Below, piece after piece: positions 46,220 through 59,151 of a DNA stretch of 64,000 nucleotides. Position 1 is the stretch's first letter; each line of letters begins with the position of its first letter. Origin of the DNA: Ceratodon purpureus (Eukaryota; Streptophyta; Bryopsida; Pseudoditrichales; Ditrichaceae); NCBI GenBank assembly GCA_014871385.1, contig CM026425.1, forward strand, positions 12,081,152 to 12,145,151, read 5' to 3'. The translations under genes and the position numbers were made by a program. The notes beneath the pieces are model-generated. The model was given only the letters and a program-made list of their open reading frames with translations, had not been told where the DNA came from and made no database searches.

Positions 46220-49200
46220 CTATGTTTCTAAGGTGCTAACTGCCACAGGAACTTCGGTACCAGCTCTCACGTAACTGCCTTCCATAGCCAGGTCCGTTTC
46301 ATCAGTCATCTTCAACTCCAAGTTGCCGTCAGATGCTGGAGGCCCATCTTTACCTAGTGTGTTGTTCGTCGAAACCGGCATGTCCGGTCTCAACAAGTCC
46401 TTCAATTCGTCCAGAATATGGGGCTCCATGAGCTTCCAGACCCACAGAGCAGACTCGTCCTTGAAACATAGGACGTTCCCGGACCTCCTCTTCTTTATCA
46501 CGCAATCAACGGTTCGGGCTTTCAGTGCTTTCACAACAAGAGTGAGCTCTTTCGATGTATACTGGCAGGCATTCAAGATTATACCACCAGTTTCCTTGCA
46601 CTTCTCACCCCCATACATGTACCAGTATGCAAGAGGGAGCGGATTCAACCACCTGTGGATTAACCTTGGAATCACTGGCTCTCCCTCCGGTCGATACTGA
46701 TGAGCATAAAATCTGAGTGACCCATGACTGACTGTGGAGAATCGGTAAGTCTTGCTAAGGTCATCATCCACGTCCGTACGTGGTGCTTGCTGCGCCCAGT
46801 CAGCAAACATGTCATACAAGTGATCAATCAAAATTGAACCAGCCGGTGTTTCATCACCAAGTTCAAAGGTGATTTCGTAAGTGTGGTTATTATCATGAGA
46901 CGCTACTTTTGCGCCTCCTAACAACACTCCGACCAGCATCTCTCTTTGCTCCAGTACTAGCCTCAAAGGTTTAACTTTCTCTGCTTGTGCCAATTCTTTC
47001 TTTTCTACTACATCTGCAACAAAGGCCAATACTTCATCGGAGAATTGCATTTTTTGTTTTGAGGCATACTCAAAAACGTCCTTTGCTTTCTCTTGCAGTC
47101 CGGCTCTCCCGAATGCCTCTATCATCAGGCTGCATGTTTTCTGGTTAGGGTGAAATCCCTGAAGATTCATCATTTCATCATACATCCCCTCAGCTTTATC
47201 CAGTTGCCCTCGAAGAATGAATGAATGGATAAGGTTGTTGAAAGCCTGAAGATTCGGTCGGCACTTCTTTTCCTTCATGCGGTTGAAGATTTCCTCAACC
47301 TCAAGTAGCATATCCTTGCTCTTATACCATTCCATTAAAAGGTTGTACGAACCGTGCAAAACAGATGCAAACTTTTCCTCGCCCTTCTCAAGCGCAGCAC
47401 GAGCTCCGTCAATATCTCCGGCCTTTGCCATGGCTTCAATCACTGCTTCGAACACATTCAAATTGATATGGACCTCGTTCGTTTCCATCTCATCGAAAGT
47501 AGTCCGCACTTTTTCAGACATGCCTGCTACGCCATAGGTCTGAATAAGGGCAACATAAGCTCGCCAGTCCGGCTTGTGACCAGCAGCAATAAGTTCTTTG
47601 AACACGCTCTCAGCTTCTGCCGTGTTACCGTCCTTCGCACACACTCTTATTAAGGCTGAGTAACAATCGGGATGCAAGCTCAACGCTGCCTCTTTCATAT
47701 CCAAAGCCAACTCGTGAACTCTTTCTACATTACCCTGAACACTATGCATATGCATCAACGCCGTATACATTGCCCTCCAATTATCTGAAGTAAGGCCCAT
47801 ACACCACGAAGTGCCTTTCTTCTTCATGCTCTCGAACAAAGCATCTGCTTGGTGAAGATGTCTCAGATGCGCACCACCTTTGCGATCAGTGAAAGACTGG
47901 AAAAGGGTATATGACACTGCTGCTGGCTGCTGGTAGCTCCCGAGCTGCTCCATCTGAATATATATTGTATAAGCCTCATCGACAGAATCGGGTGATTCAT
48001 CGGCAAGGTAAGCCTTGACCAATATAACATACGTCGAAATATCAGGAACCTGCCCAGTTGCAATGATAGTATCAAACAGCTCACGCATGCGCGTGAGTTT
48101 TCCATTGTTACCCAACATATTTGCCATTTTCGTGTTCAATTCGAAATCATCCTCGTACCATGGTTGCTGCATGGTCCACTTCAGAACCTTCACATACAAA
48201 ACCACATAACACAGATCAGCTAGAATGCGAGCAACCTACATAAAACTACGTACAACCCTCTTAGAAACATTACCAATAACTGATATATTGCAAGCATTAT
48301 CTGAGCAATACGGCAAATTAGTCAGCCACTATATGACTTCCATCACCTCATCCTTGGAATCCCATCGTATCCACATCAACCTGTAGCTAGTTCAGTGATC
48401 ATAACCTACGACTCTGAGCTGGATAATATCAAATTCTACAAAATCTCCAGTGAATTAATAACAAAAGTACCAGGACGGGCAAAGAACCAAAAGCAGCCCA
48501 GACTACTTCAAAATAATTAAGAGTCAGCAAAGAAACAAACCCTGTGAGCGCGCAGAATTTCATCGCGACGCATCAATGTCTCCATCACTTCCTTGGTGTC
48601 CACAGCCGTGATCCATTTCCTCTGTGAATTCAACATCGTCACAATGCCAGTAGGCCTCAAAGTCGGAATCTCTTTGCATAACCAGCCAATCTTCTTCCGT
48701 CGCCACACCTCCACACCTCCTTCCTGCTGTGCCTCACTATCTCCCGGATCCTCGTCGCTCAGGAGAGGATAACTATTACCACCTTCCTCAGGATCATCAT
48801 CTAGTTCGTCTCCAGAGTCGTCACCAGCGTAACCACTCCTGGCCTTCTTCTCTCTGACCTTCCTCTGCCATTTCTCCTCCCCTTCAAACAACTGCCCACG
48901 CCGTGGACTTGAAGGAGCACTCTCCCGAGACTCTTGAATCCTATCATCCTCCCCAAATCTCCTCTCTCCAAAGCTGCTCGAACCCCGTCCGCCTCTGCCT
49001 CTGCCTCTTGGTGCGCCCCTACCACCTCTACCACCACTAAAACTCCCTCTCTTCCCTCTCATCACTTGCGACGCATCCCAACGCCTGGGTGCATCAGACT
49101 CTGAATTCGAATCCCTGCTGTACGGATTCGGTGACCTACTAGCACCATCTCTTCGTCGATCATCAAACGAATCCCTAAAACTACTTCTCCCTCCCCTCAT

Positions 49201-50049
49201 CGCCCCAAAACTCCCTCTCCCTCTCCCCCTCCCCCGTCCTCTAAAACTCTCCCTATCTCCATCCCCTTCACCATCATCTCTACGAAACTGCTCCCTCTGA
49301 CCCCCATAGCTAAAGCTCCCTCTCCCTCTCCCTCCACCTCTCCCCCGTCCTCTAAACCCCTCCAAATTCCTCTCACCACCATCGTCAAAATCCCTCCTCC
49401 CTCTAAACCCATCCCGACTCGGACTCCCAAAACGCTCCCTCTGCCCACCATCGCTGAAGCTACCCCTGTCAAAATCCCGACTCGGACTACCATACTGCTC
49501 CCGCGGTGCACCATTGCCAAAACTTCCCCTTCCTCTCCCTCTACCTGCACCTCTACCCCTCCCCCTCCCCCTAAAACTATCTACATCCCTCTCCCCACTC
49601 CCACCATCATCACTGGAGTAAAACCTCCTCTCCGACCCATCCAACGGAGGCCGAAAGCTGCTCCTCCCACCCCCTCCTCTCCCTCTCCCTCGAGACCCGC
49701 CTCGAGAGAAACCCCCCTCTCCACCACCATCTCCTTCCCCAGAGCGATAGCCACTTCTCACAACAGGAAGAAACCTCCCCTGCTGCCACTCACGGCTGAT
49801 GCTACCACTACTTCCAATGCCGAAATTCGGCACCAATTTCCCTAAAAGCCCACTCAAGGAGCTCACCTTGCTCCCTTGGTGGGAAAGACGCGACAATTGC
49901 TGCAAGCAGAGGCGACCATGAGCCATGACCATGGTGGCAGAGGCAGCGGAGGAGAGCTTACAGGAGTTGGCAGCAGCGGTGGCGGTCCATCCCCAGATGT
50001 GCGTCGATGTTCTGGTGGGCAATGCGGCAGGACCCAGGAATTTCATCAT
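46220..50049 (-). CDS. OTP51: OTP51-like pentatricopeptide repeat protein with LAGLIDADG domain and RG-rich N-terminus
   Basis: Two exons on the minus strand: 50049-48541 (503 codons from the ATG at 50049; the open frame continues upstream with no earlier ATG) and 48187-46220 (655 codons plus stop), joined in frame across a GT/AG intron. The product is 1158 residues. Residues 1-60 are Ser/Ala/Arg-rich and few acidic, like a plastid transit peptide. About 100-370 is a long RG/RGG-rich, probably disordered region. A conserved helical entry (LKWTMQQPWYEDD) then leads into PPR repeats (about 520-900), with typical text such as DISTYVILVKAYL and PNLQAFNNLIHSFI. Two LAGLIDADG-type helices follow (LVGVLLGGAKV at 921-931 and PLAYWYMYGGEK near 1021-1032). 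PPR plus LAGLIDADG is the OTP51 architecture; Arabidopsis OTP51 (about 850 residues) is needed for splicing of chloroplast ycf3 intron 2. The RG region accounts for the extra length. The assignment is strong; the exact target is inferred. Confidence 0.88.
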
Positions 50050-52605
50050 CCCTCCCACTGTCTGTGTGTGTCACTGTGTGTGTGTCCCTGCTCCTGTGCA
50101 CAACCAATTTGGGAATGGGGAAGAGAGGGGATAAACCCTGGGGGTGCTTAAACCCTAAACCCTGGCATGGGATGGGACCCATTTGGGATGGGCTTGCGGC
50201 TTTGCTCTTGATAAGGGTGTGCTCTGCAGGCACTCCGCTAATGGACACTGGAGCCAACGGAGTTTTGCTCTTGGTAGATTTCTGAGGGTTGGATGTAGGT
50301 TCTCCGTAGATGTTGGTGGTTTTGGGGTGCGGTGACGAAGTTTGGGTGGTGATGATGTTGCTAGTGTTGTGACTCGCATGTCATTGCATAGTTGTGTAGG
50401 ATGTGGGCGTTGTGTGTTGCGGTTGGGAACTTGGGATTTGAGGAGGGGGTGATATGTGGAGCTTTATTTGAATTGGTTCACGTGTGCAGCTTGGTTGTTG
50501 TTGAGTTGGTGAGGAGTGGTTAATTCTGCTTGGTGTGTTTTGTTGCTAAAACTTGAAGGCAAGGATCATGCAAGTGTTGAGTGCGAGGTTATCTGTTTTG
50601 GTCGAATGGCTGGTGCTGAATCTTGACCCTGTTTCCACTTCCTGTGAAACCAGCGCATTTTGCCACTGGAGGATTCATCACTGTCTTTCACATAAGCCTC
50701 GCTAGATGGACCCGATTGACAAAGACTCAGCTGATTAAGAAAATCACAGAGATGGTCCATACATACGCTGCAAAGAAGCATCCACATGATCGACACTGGC
50801 ATAAACAAGATTCCACTATGCCACAAATTGCATCTGCTGTCCCGTTTGATGCTGCAAACGAGAGATTGCTTGACCAATTAGTTAACGAGCTGCTCATTTG
50901 GAAAACCTAATGTTTTGAGAATGGAAATGCTGAACTCCTGAAGAATCTCATCCTTCTCTAGAATTTTATATTTGTAAAGAATCATTTTAAAATATGAGTA
51001 AAAAGGAAAAATTATAAGTTGATGTTCCAAAATAAGGTAAGAAATTGTGAATTTTAGATTACATCTGGAAGCTCATATCTGTGATTACTATTTTTGGAAA
51101 CTAAAATTCAATACTCTTATAAATTTAATGACAAAAATTATATTCATAGTCTATACGTAAAAAAATTTGTGACGTATTGAAATGTGACACTTTAATAGTG
51201 TTGATTTTCCTACACTTTTTTTATTGCTTAAACTTATGAGTATTTCAAAGGCACTTTTAAGGGTTTTTTTTTTAAAACTAAAATCTTAGGAGTTTTTTGG
51301 TAAATTTTTCAACATGAAATGAAGCATAGACAATTCACTTATCATGCCCTTTTTATAAATTTCACATGTGCATGATAAGTGAATTGTCTACACTTCATTT
51401 CATGTTGAAAAAATCATTAAGTTAACAAAGTCAACAAATCATAAGATTTTATAATATTTTTTGGAGATTGGATGAATGCCAATTAGAAGAGATCTACCAC
51501 TTTCTACTGTCTAAAATCTAGAAATGTGCAGTATACAAGGTTAAGCATTTCTATTCTCAAAATATTAGGTTTTACAAAATTAAGCATTTCCGTTATGAAA
51601 CCATTAGGTCTTGGAATTGAGGAATTCTACATGATCATCGTTGTCAAAAGAATTCATCTTTGTTGCATAATCGATCTCGCCAAGCTTCTTGCTTCAAAAT
51701 ATATTCCATACGCTTCACGGCCTCTTATTATTCGTACACTATAGATTCATCGTAGTTCTGCATTGGCTCTATTCATTTTGTACATACAGACCTTGTTTGT
51801 TAGGCCCTCTCTAATTGGCACATACATCTTACTCTTGAACTACACCTTCATTCTTTGTGGTTCAAGGAATTAAACATCCTTGAATTTATCTGCATCAAGT
51901 TGTAGGACTCAACATTTTTCTCTAGGTTGTGGCTACCTTCGACATCGTTGATGAAGTTGCAAGTTTGTCCTTCCTCCTTAACAAGCACACATAAAAGTAG
52001 AGAATTGTCTTTCCTCCCAAGCAATTGTACGGCCAATAGAAGACAACAATGTATATGGAGAGGATTCACATAACTAACCTCGCCTTTATCAAAGACAAAC
52101 TCTACTTTAGAGCTTCTAAACTTGTGCTCGAAGCTGAACTCCATTTGTTCTACTGCTATTACATTATTTGAAGCACTCTCTTGCCTCCCCTGCCCCCTAG
52201 TCCTCACTCTAGAAATTAGCCTTTGCCACCCGATGTAGCACTGTAGGTCCATTATTAGACACCCTACATCCTCCCAACGACTCAATTTCCAAAATAAGTT
52301 TAGTAAGTTGCATCGCCCACATACTTACATCTTTGAATGGACGCTTTTTCTTCTACCAAGGATTATTTAATGGGTTTTTTGGATTCACTCACTCAACATT
52401 TAATCAATTCCTTATCTATGTCCCCATCATAGCATGCTTACACATTTTCCTCCTTTATTCAAGGACATTTTTAAGATTCTTGAGGCACTTTCCAAATTTT
52501 CAAACCCATCTCTTTATACTAGCTCATATATTGTCCTTCCATGTGCTAATTACTTTCCTTAGATGCTAATTTTTGTGTATTTCAAGCATTTTGGAACTAA
52601 CAAAG
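50050..52605. other. OTP51 upstream region and intergenic DNA
   Basis: 50.05-50.5 kb is the likely OTP51 promoter/leader, including gggtgcttaaaccctaaaccctgg (telo-box-like AAACCCTAAACCCT near 50151). 50.56-50.9 kb has opposing open frames of about 100 codons with no known domain. A minus-strand frame at 51848-52285 (with EQMEFSFEHKFRSSKVEFVF) looks like decayed coding text and lacks a clear ATG; the family is unknown and it could be transposon-derived. The hairpin at 51303-51414 is listed separately. Confidence 0.4.
51303..51414. repeat. near-perfect long hairpin, 45-bp arms
   Basis: Left arm 51303-51347 and right arm 51370-51414 are inverted copies with about two mismatches and one length difference, separated by 22 bases. 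The arms include caacatgaaatgaag and gacaattcacttatcatgc. As DNA it is a small fold-back MITE. If transcribed it would form one long duplex of the kind that yields small RNAs. No target duplication is evident. Confidence 0.85.
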
Positions 52606-52608
52606 TTG

Positions 52609-54129
52609 CACTAGTAGAAAATGGCGATGGAAACACCAGCCAAAACACCGAAATCAAACTAAAACTTGCCAAAAGGAAATGGTGTACTTATAAAAACTTT
52701 GGTGTAATTGGACACTTGCAGTTGCTATTAATTCGCCAATCAGAAAATAGTCTTTTTGAGTGGGACCAGTCCATATGCCTGACATGAATCGGCGTGTAGA
52801 TTTTTTTATTTTGCTTTTTATTTTTTTATTTTTGGATCAGCTTGCAGATTTTGTTGCGCCATCGCTTTTACATGTGCGACTTGGTATTGCGGTAATAAAT
52901 TGGGATGAGGCACTCCTTGACGATTAATATTGAGTCATCCATTTTGAATTACTCTTGTAAATTGACCGAAGTAACTGTAATTGTGTAATCAGGTGACCTT
53001 ACCTAGAAAAGAAAACAAGTACTTATTCTTCCAGTGCCCTTTCTTACACGAATCCAGAATTCCTCTCCAGCTTCTCTGTAAACCAAATGAACATATCGAA
53101 AAAATTAATCTGCTAGCAGCTCTATACCGAGAACTTGTGATTGAAGAATTATCTGCATATAAGCCCGTCCAACAGAACTCCACCTTGAGCTGGCCAAATC
53201 TGCTCCTGAGTGAACCAGACACGCAACACAATCTGTTTCTCGTAGGGGTTTCAGTGCTACAACGCTCTCACTCCTCTTTTCTCCAAAACAAACCGAACGA
53301 CCTTAAAAAAAGCTATCAACTCAACCAACACATCTGTAATTAAAAAAACTCCACCAAACATCAACAAACGAAAATCAGCCAACATCAAACAATCAACACA
53401 ATACCAAGCGGGTGCAATTACTGCTCCGGAACATCCCGCTTCTCCCCGAGCAATCCCCGCTCCACCGTGAGCTCCAATAGTCGCTTTGCTCTCCTTCTCC
53501 AAACCCTTGTCCTCCCTCGACTGCACCACACCTCAACCCGCTTCTTCGGCGCCATCCCTGCCCTCTCCCAAACCCTAGCACATCAAACCAACATCACAGC
53601 ACTCCACTCCACTCAACCTGGCACATCAAAAAACAAAGAACCACTCCAACCAGTACCTCGATCATAAGGCAATCAAAAATCAACACCTTGAATCGAAATC
53701 GCGCAACATTTCCTTCTCGAGTGGTGGTGTAGATTGGGCAATGGCGCATGGCTGTGTCTGTGTCGATAAGGTTCCTGTGTCTATCGTCAAAATCCACCCT
53801 GTAATACACACATGGATGATTTTCGTGATTCTAGGAAAATAATAATAAGTTAATCAAATGAAAACCAGGTCATTTACTCACAAGGAAAGTCCGGGCTCCA
53901 CCATTCAGTAAGAGTAATTGCTTTTGCTTGACCATTCCAAAAACATGGCCTACTTCTATTGGCTCCTGAAACTTCGTCAGACTTCGACGTGGTCCCTACA
54001 GACATAATCAGAGCATCACACCAAAATTTTCCCAACAGCCAATCAGATTCCTCGACTCGAAATACATGTACACCATTTGGATTTTTCGGTGTTCTGCCTT
54101 GGTGTTCTCAACACTCTTTTCTACTAGTG
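52609..54129. mobile_element. non-autonomous CACTA (En/Spm-type) transposon, 1521 bp
   Basis: The left end CACTAGTAGAAAA starts at 52609; the right end, read inward from 54129, is the same thirteen bases. A 3-bp target duplication TTG lies directly outside both ends (52606-52608 and 54130-54132), the hallmark of CACTA elements. Subterminal motifs repeat in inverted orientation (aacaccgaaa and aaatggtgtac near each end), as expected for transposase-binding arrays. The interior has open frames of up to 120 codons (52981-53343 plus) but no recognisable transposase, so it is a deletion derivative or carries captured sequence. 53.4-53.7 kb is markedly C-rich, perhaps a captured host promoter or exon. 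Confidence 0.9.
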
Positions 54130-54132
54130 TTG

Positions 54133-56003
54133 TCGTTCGAATTAAGTTGTTCATTAAACTTCTGTTCTTGGTATTCACACTATAGGCAATCAAATACTCT
54201 TGGGATTTTTGTATTATTTTTCCATCTTTTCAAAATCCCAACCTTTGCCTCAAAACACCATGCCTTCAGCAAAAATTCATGACCGACCAATGTAGTTGTC
54301 TCCACCGTAGTGTAAAGCAGCCCTCCAATACCAAAACCTGGCTTTGTAACTGCTAAAAGAACCCCAGGGCCCAAGAGACGGGCCCTCCCTCACAAAGGTA
54401 GCACCCATCCAGAGACCGAAGAATGGCCCATCCGGAAAAGGTATAGAAAATTCCAGCCGGAAAATCATGGCACATCGCCACTCCAACACACAACAACTGC
54501 AGCTGCATCACACATCACTCTTGCACGACCACACCACCACTTCACTTAACTTAGCCCAACTTCCAACACCATCTCACTTCAAGTCACCATAGCTCCCTCA
54601 CTCTCCGCGCATTCTCCCCAAACCATCCCTAAACCATCCTCCTCACCATCCCAGCCGCTTTCCATCGATGGGCTTGAACCGCACTTAAAACTCACATGCT
54701 CACTAAGTTTTTCACTCCATTGGTAGATCTACTTCCCATTCCATAATCCATTAGTGTTCTCTAGTTGCAACTTGCCTACCCTTGAAAGGAGTAACATAGT
54801 CCTTCACTATTGTTATATTATATCCTGTGGCATATACTGGAGGGGTGTTGAATCAACTGAGCTGCGTTTTATTGACGTTGGTATCATATGAGATTGGTGT
54901 CCTTCTCTCTTCATGTGGTCTTTGCTCTTGTGAGCTGAGGGGGAAGGTGCTGCATGGGTGGGAGGAGCTTTGGTCCAGTGTTTGATGTGTGAGATCCAGA
55001 GAATTTTCCTCTGAGTTTAAGTTTTGAGTTTTTAGTGAGGTTTTGGGTATGTGGGTGAGTGGAAGTTTTGGGGGCTAGGTTATGGATGGGAAGTAGTTTT
55101 CTTTAGGAGGATTTAACACATCATAATTCCTGTGGGAGGCAGGTTTTTTTGAATTTTTTTGGATTCAGTGGCAGGCAGCTGTGTGAGTGAGTAGTAGGGG
55201 CGGGACTTTTTTTGGTGGAAGTGGCGTGGGAGATGGGTGTTTTTTATGTAGTGAGATGGAATTGAGGCAATTAACCTACTAGAGGTGGTAGTTTTTGGTG
55301 GGAAAAGTGAGGTTTTTGAGTTGGTCGACGGCGCGTGCACTGGTTTTGGGGGTGAGGTTTTAGGTTTTTCTGTTGATGAGTTGTGACGAGCTTATTAAAT
55401 ATTTTTTAAATATTTAATTTTGAGATTTAGATATTTTTGGGAGGGTGAAAGTGTTTCCCAGTTGCAGTGGAGATCTGGGATTCTCAAATGATCTTGTTGT
55501 GTTTCATGAGCTCCTTTTCTTGTGAGCCAATTTGGAACAGCCGTTACTCTAATTGCAGTATCTGTTGATGCTTCAATTTCGTGTCTGGTAGTGTCTGGCT
55601 TTGGAGCTTCTTGGCAGACTGGGTTACGAGCGATGTGGGAGACTATATGTGGAATATTAGATTGAGCTGGGATTTGTGCATCCTGTGCGAATGCGTGGCT
55701 TCTTCCAAGGCATGGCGAGAATTTTCACCGATGCACTAGTCATCGAGGCAGTTCTTGAGTTTCAGATTGGGTTTCTAATGTCAGACAGTTCTTTCGTGAC
55801 GATGGATCTGATGGGAATTCCAGATGGTTTGACCTAGGGTGATGCTGTTGCAAAAACGATATCTCTGAAGAGAATTATACTCTTCCATTCAAGCCATGAA
55901 CTATCCCATGAGGCTGTTTTATTCGTGGCGTCCTTTTTCTCCATGTGTTGATGCGGAGGGCTTGCTGTAATTCGGAATACTGCTTTGTGGTGATCGAATT
56001 GAG
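54133..56003 (+). promoter_or_regulatory. promoter and long 5' leader of the nucleotide-sugar transporter
   Basis: 54.13-54.75 kb is C/A-rich. From about 54.85 kb the plus strand becomes G/T-rich, the same mirror pattern as upstream of AMP deaminase, marking the transcription start region near 54.7-54.9 kb. 54.9-56.0 kb looks like a long leader, probably with an intron, and has several upstream ATGs. No protein-coding exon is recognised before 56004. Confidence 0.45.
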
Positions 56004-58101
56004 ATGGAATCTTTAAGGCTTTCGCGAAAGTCCTCTTCCTCAGGTTAGTATTGAAATTACACTGAACGCGTGAGAGATCATTTGACTCCCACTGTGGAAG
56101 CTACGAAGATCTGCTTACTTGCGTTGATTATCTGATGGACGGGCTATGAAGGATGTTGATTGTTAGCTGACAAAATCGCAATTGTCAGTTCATAGGGTTT
56201 TAAATGGTGAAGATTTTGGGTGTATCGGTTCAGAGAGGAGTAACAAGTGTTTTTCTTGCTCGCAGAATCCGAAGGAGAGAGGAAGAGGCTACTCGACGTG
56301 GAATCGAAGGGCGTGCCACTCCATGAGAATGCTGATCACATTAGGTCATTGTACTCCCAGCATATAATGAGTGCTGCTTCTGCTTCAGCTTACGGCTTAA
56401 TAGGACTTCTTATGGGATTTGTTAATAAGGTACATAGTGGACATATCTCGATGCTCTCTACATTTAGTTTTTGTCTGTGAAACCTATCAAGAGATTGATG
56501 CACAATTTTCTGGATGCAGTATGATGTGTTCTAGTTTCTTTACGTATCTTCGGTATATTGGGTCATCGAGATGTTCTGTCTCCTGTTGGTGCAGGCAGTT
56601 TTAATGCAATGGCCTTATCCAAACTCCTTCCTTGCACTTCAAATGGTGGCATCGATTATGGTTGTGTACACGATGAAAGCTTGGGGCCTTACAACTGTGC
56701 AGCCATTGCACATGAAAGCTGCTAAAGCACTCCTACCAGTTGTTTTCTTTTACAATACAAACGTTGGGTTTGCTTTAGCGGCAGTGCGGGCCCTCAGTAT
56801 TCCCGTGTATCATGTCCTAAAGCGCTTGACACCAGTAATGGTATTGGGGGGAAAATTTCTTATGGGCGGGGGCGCTCCTTCCAAACAGATATTACTATCA
56901 GTGATTACTGTTGTGTCAGGTATCCATGTGTTTTACAAGTCATGAATCTTGTTCATTCCATGCCTTTCTAACAGATGATTATTCTTTGGAGCACCTTGAC
57001 AAAGCCAGACGATAGATAATGTAAGGTTTTTGTATTGAAAGTTCCAGACCATATCCTGCATTATAAAGTGGTGGACTGAACAAGTTTGCTCTGCAACAGG
57101 TTGCATTATGGCTGGCTTTGGTGATTTAAGTTTTGACTTGAGTGGTTACTCTGCGGCGCTCATTAGCTGTGCTTTACAAACAACCTACTTACTACTCGTA
57201 GAACGAAGTGGCACTGAAAAAGGTGAGTTATTTATCTCTCTTACATCTTGGTTTTGTTACCCTGCTTACGTACTTATGGATAGAGAATAAGAATTACATG
57301 ATCACTGTCCGCTCTGCATTATAACGCCATTTTTCATGTTAGAGGGTTGTTGTATCTTGTGTGTCGTATCATTAGAGTTATTGACAGAGAGAAAGAACTC
57401 TTAAATGTACCTGAGAAAATTTTGTTAAGCCCAGTTGTGTCCTTGGATCCGACCCCTCCAACCCTGTGACGCTCACATATTGTCCTCATTACGCAGGGTT
57501 CAATTCAATGGAACTGCTACTATACAATGGAATACTCTCATTACCGGTGCTCCTAATCATCGTATTAGGGACAGGGGAGGTATGGGATTCATTTGAGAGC
57601 ATGAGGAGGCAATCACGGGAATCGCTCGCATTTCTACCGCTGTTGTTCGCATCATTACTGATGGGTTCGTTGTTGAATTATTGCTTGTTTCTCTGCACCC
57701 TCTGCAACTCGGCACTCACCACAACCATTGTGGGCACACTCAGAAGTGTCCTGGGCACGGTTAGTCTTCTGAGCAGTCTTTTCCCTTCGATGTCATTCTG
57801 TCCATTCCCATCACAATTTCTCAATGTTCAAAGCTCATTGCATATCTTATCTACGATGTCGTGTTAGCCACTGCGTTTAATGAATTGACTAGTGTCCCTG
57901 CCGTGCCAAACTCAGGTCATGGGTTTCTTCGTATTTGGTGGAGTGAAAGGAACCGTTTTCATTTTTCTGGGAGTGACATTCAACACATTAGGTGGCGTCT
58001 GGTACACTCTAATCAAGTACAAGGAGAAGCGGACGAGGGAAAGACATTTGAAGGAGCAGGTTAGCAAACTTGAGACGAGTAACAGTTTCAAAGGAGGCTG
58101 A
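56004..58101 (+). CDS. UTR7: nucleotide-sugar transporter, UTR7/SLC35D-like
   Basis: Six exons join in frame with GT/AG borders: 56004-56043, 56266-56429, 56595-56919, 57100-57222, 57497-57759, 57916-58101, encoding 366 residues. It belongs to the drug/metabolite transporter superfamily, which exchanges cytosolic nucleotide sugars for lumenal UMP/GMP across Golgi or ER membranes. A hydrophilic N-terminus of about 45 residues precedes roughly ten hydrophobic segments. Diagnostic stretches include INK-like FVNKAVLMQWPY, FYNTNVGFALAAVRALSIPV, KRLTPVMVL, GCIMAGFGDLSFDLSGY, ALTTTIVGTLRS and the terminal GGVWYTLIKYKEK. These match plant UTR7 (UDP-galactose/UDP-glucose transporter 7 in Arabidopsis) best by memory. 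The substrate is inferred from that family and could be another UDP-sugar. The C-terminal tail is Lys/Arg-rich and cytosolic. The 13-codon first exon rests on the ATG at 56004 and a good in-frame splice. Confidence 0.92.
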
Positions 58102-59099
58102 GTGAAGCACCCTGCTTAAAACACTAATCTAGATTCTTATGAAGCTGACATTTCAGCAAAACGAAAATCTCTATCTTCCCATACAAGGATGCTGGCGTAT
58201 GATATTGCTGCTCTCTAATCTGGAATTCTTCGTCCAAGACGTGGTAACAGAATATCCATCTGCTTTTTTCGCAATATCTTTTCCTGGTCAAATGGCCTTC
58301 GATTGTTAGCTGTTGGAGAGTTGAGTTGTCAGAACCTGTATAGTTTTGCAGTGCCTGAAAAAATTTCAAATGTATTGGATCGGAGATATGCATTTGTAGG
58401 TCTTATTCCAACCTGAAGATATCTTCAGTTACTTAAGTAGCACTGCAAGGTAAATTCTTTGAGGCCATCTTAGTTAGTGGTCATCAATAAAGTTTGTTCT
58501 TTCTCTGAGCAAATCTCCTCTTGTACTGAGCCTCTGTGAACATAAGCTGTTGATGGCCAGTTCTTGATCATAGTGAAATGTTCACATTTCTTAGTAGTTG
58601 CAATTTTGTCATGTGCTGAGTTTGTGACTAGCCATGTGGTTCTAGCAAAGTAGTCTGGGTGTGAGTGCGTATATATGTGAGGTGGTATTTTTTGTTGATT
58701 TTGATTTGAATTTCTAGCATTTAAAATGGAGGATCACAACTCAATGTCTGACCTCATGGGGTTTTGAGCTTGATTTTTAATTGAATGCAGGATTTTAGCC
58801 GCACTTGAGTTGGTAGAGGAGGAATCGTGATTGATTCCATGAGGCACAATTTCCTTTCAACTAGTTCTCTTCTGTGTTTTTCTCGAAAAGCTGCTCAGTT
58901 TAGAATGGCTCAAATGAACTCACATTTGCATGCTGGATTGTGTTCAACAAATCAACCCAGACGAAATACATGATGTCAATTTTATTTACATCTTCTTCAG
59001 GATTTTTTTTGAATTAAATAATATATTGTCGTTTGAACTTAATATTCTTGAACAAGTGCTAAGTAACATTCAAGGAATAACATTCAAGGGAGCTTTAGC
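58102..59099. other. 3' flank of the transporter gene
   Basis: Presumed 3' untranslated region followed by spacer. The minus frame at 58124-58393 is antisense to the 3' end and has no domain. There is no RNA gene signal. Confidence 0.5.
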
Positions 59100-59151
59100 T
59101 AACTATACATGGCTAAGTATTATATATATAATACTTAGCCATGTATAGTTA
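59100..59151. repeat. perfect 52-bp palindrome
   Basis: A perfect inverted repeat with no spacer: 26 bases beginning taactatacatggctaag, mirrored around a centre in tatatatata between 59125 and 59126. It can form a cruciform or, as RNA, a full hairpin. Flanking bases diverge at once (agc before, aac after). It may be a small inverted-repeat element or a fold-back scar at the edge of the possible LTR fossil to the right. Confidence 0.95.

Noticed and set aside
48801-49550. Glycine/valine- or glutamate-rich frames inside the OTP51 first exon
   Set aside because: Frame-shifted shadows of the RG-repeat coding sequence.
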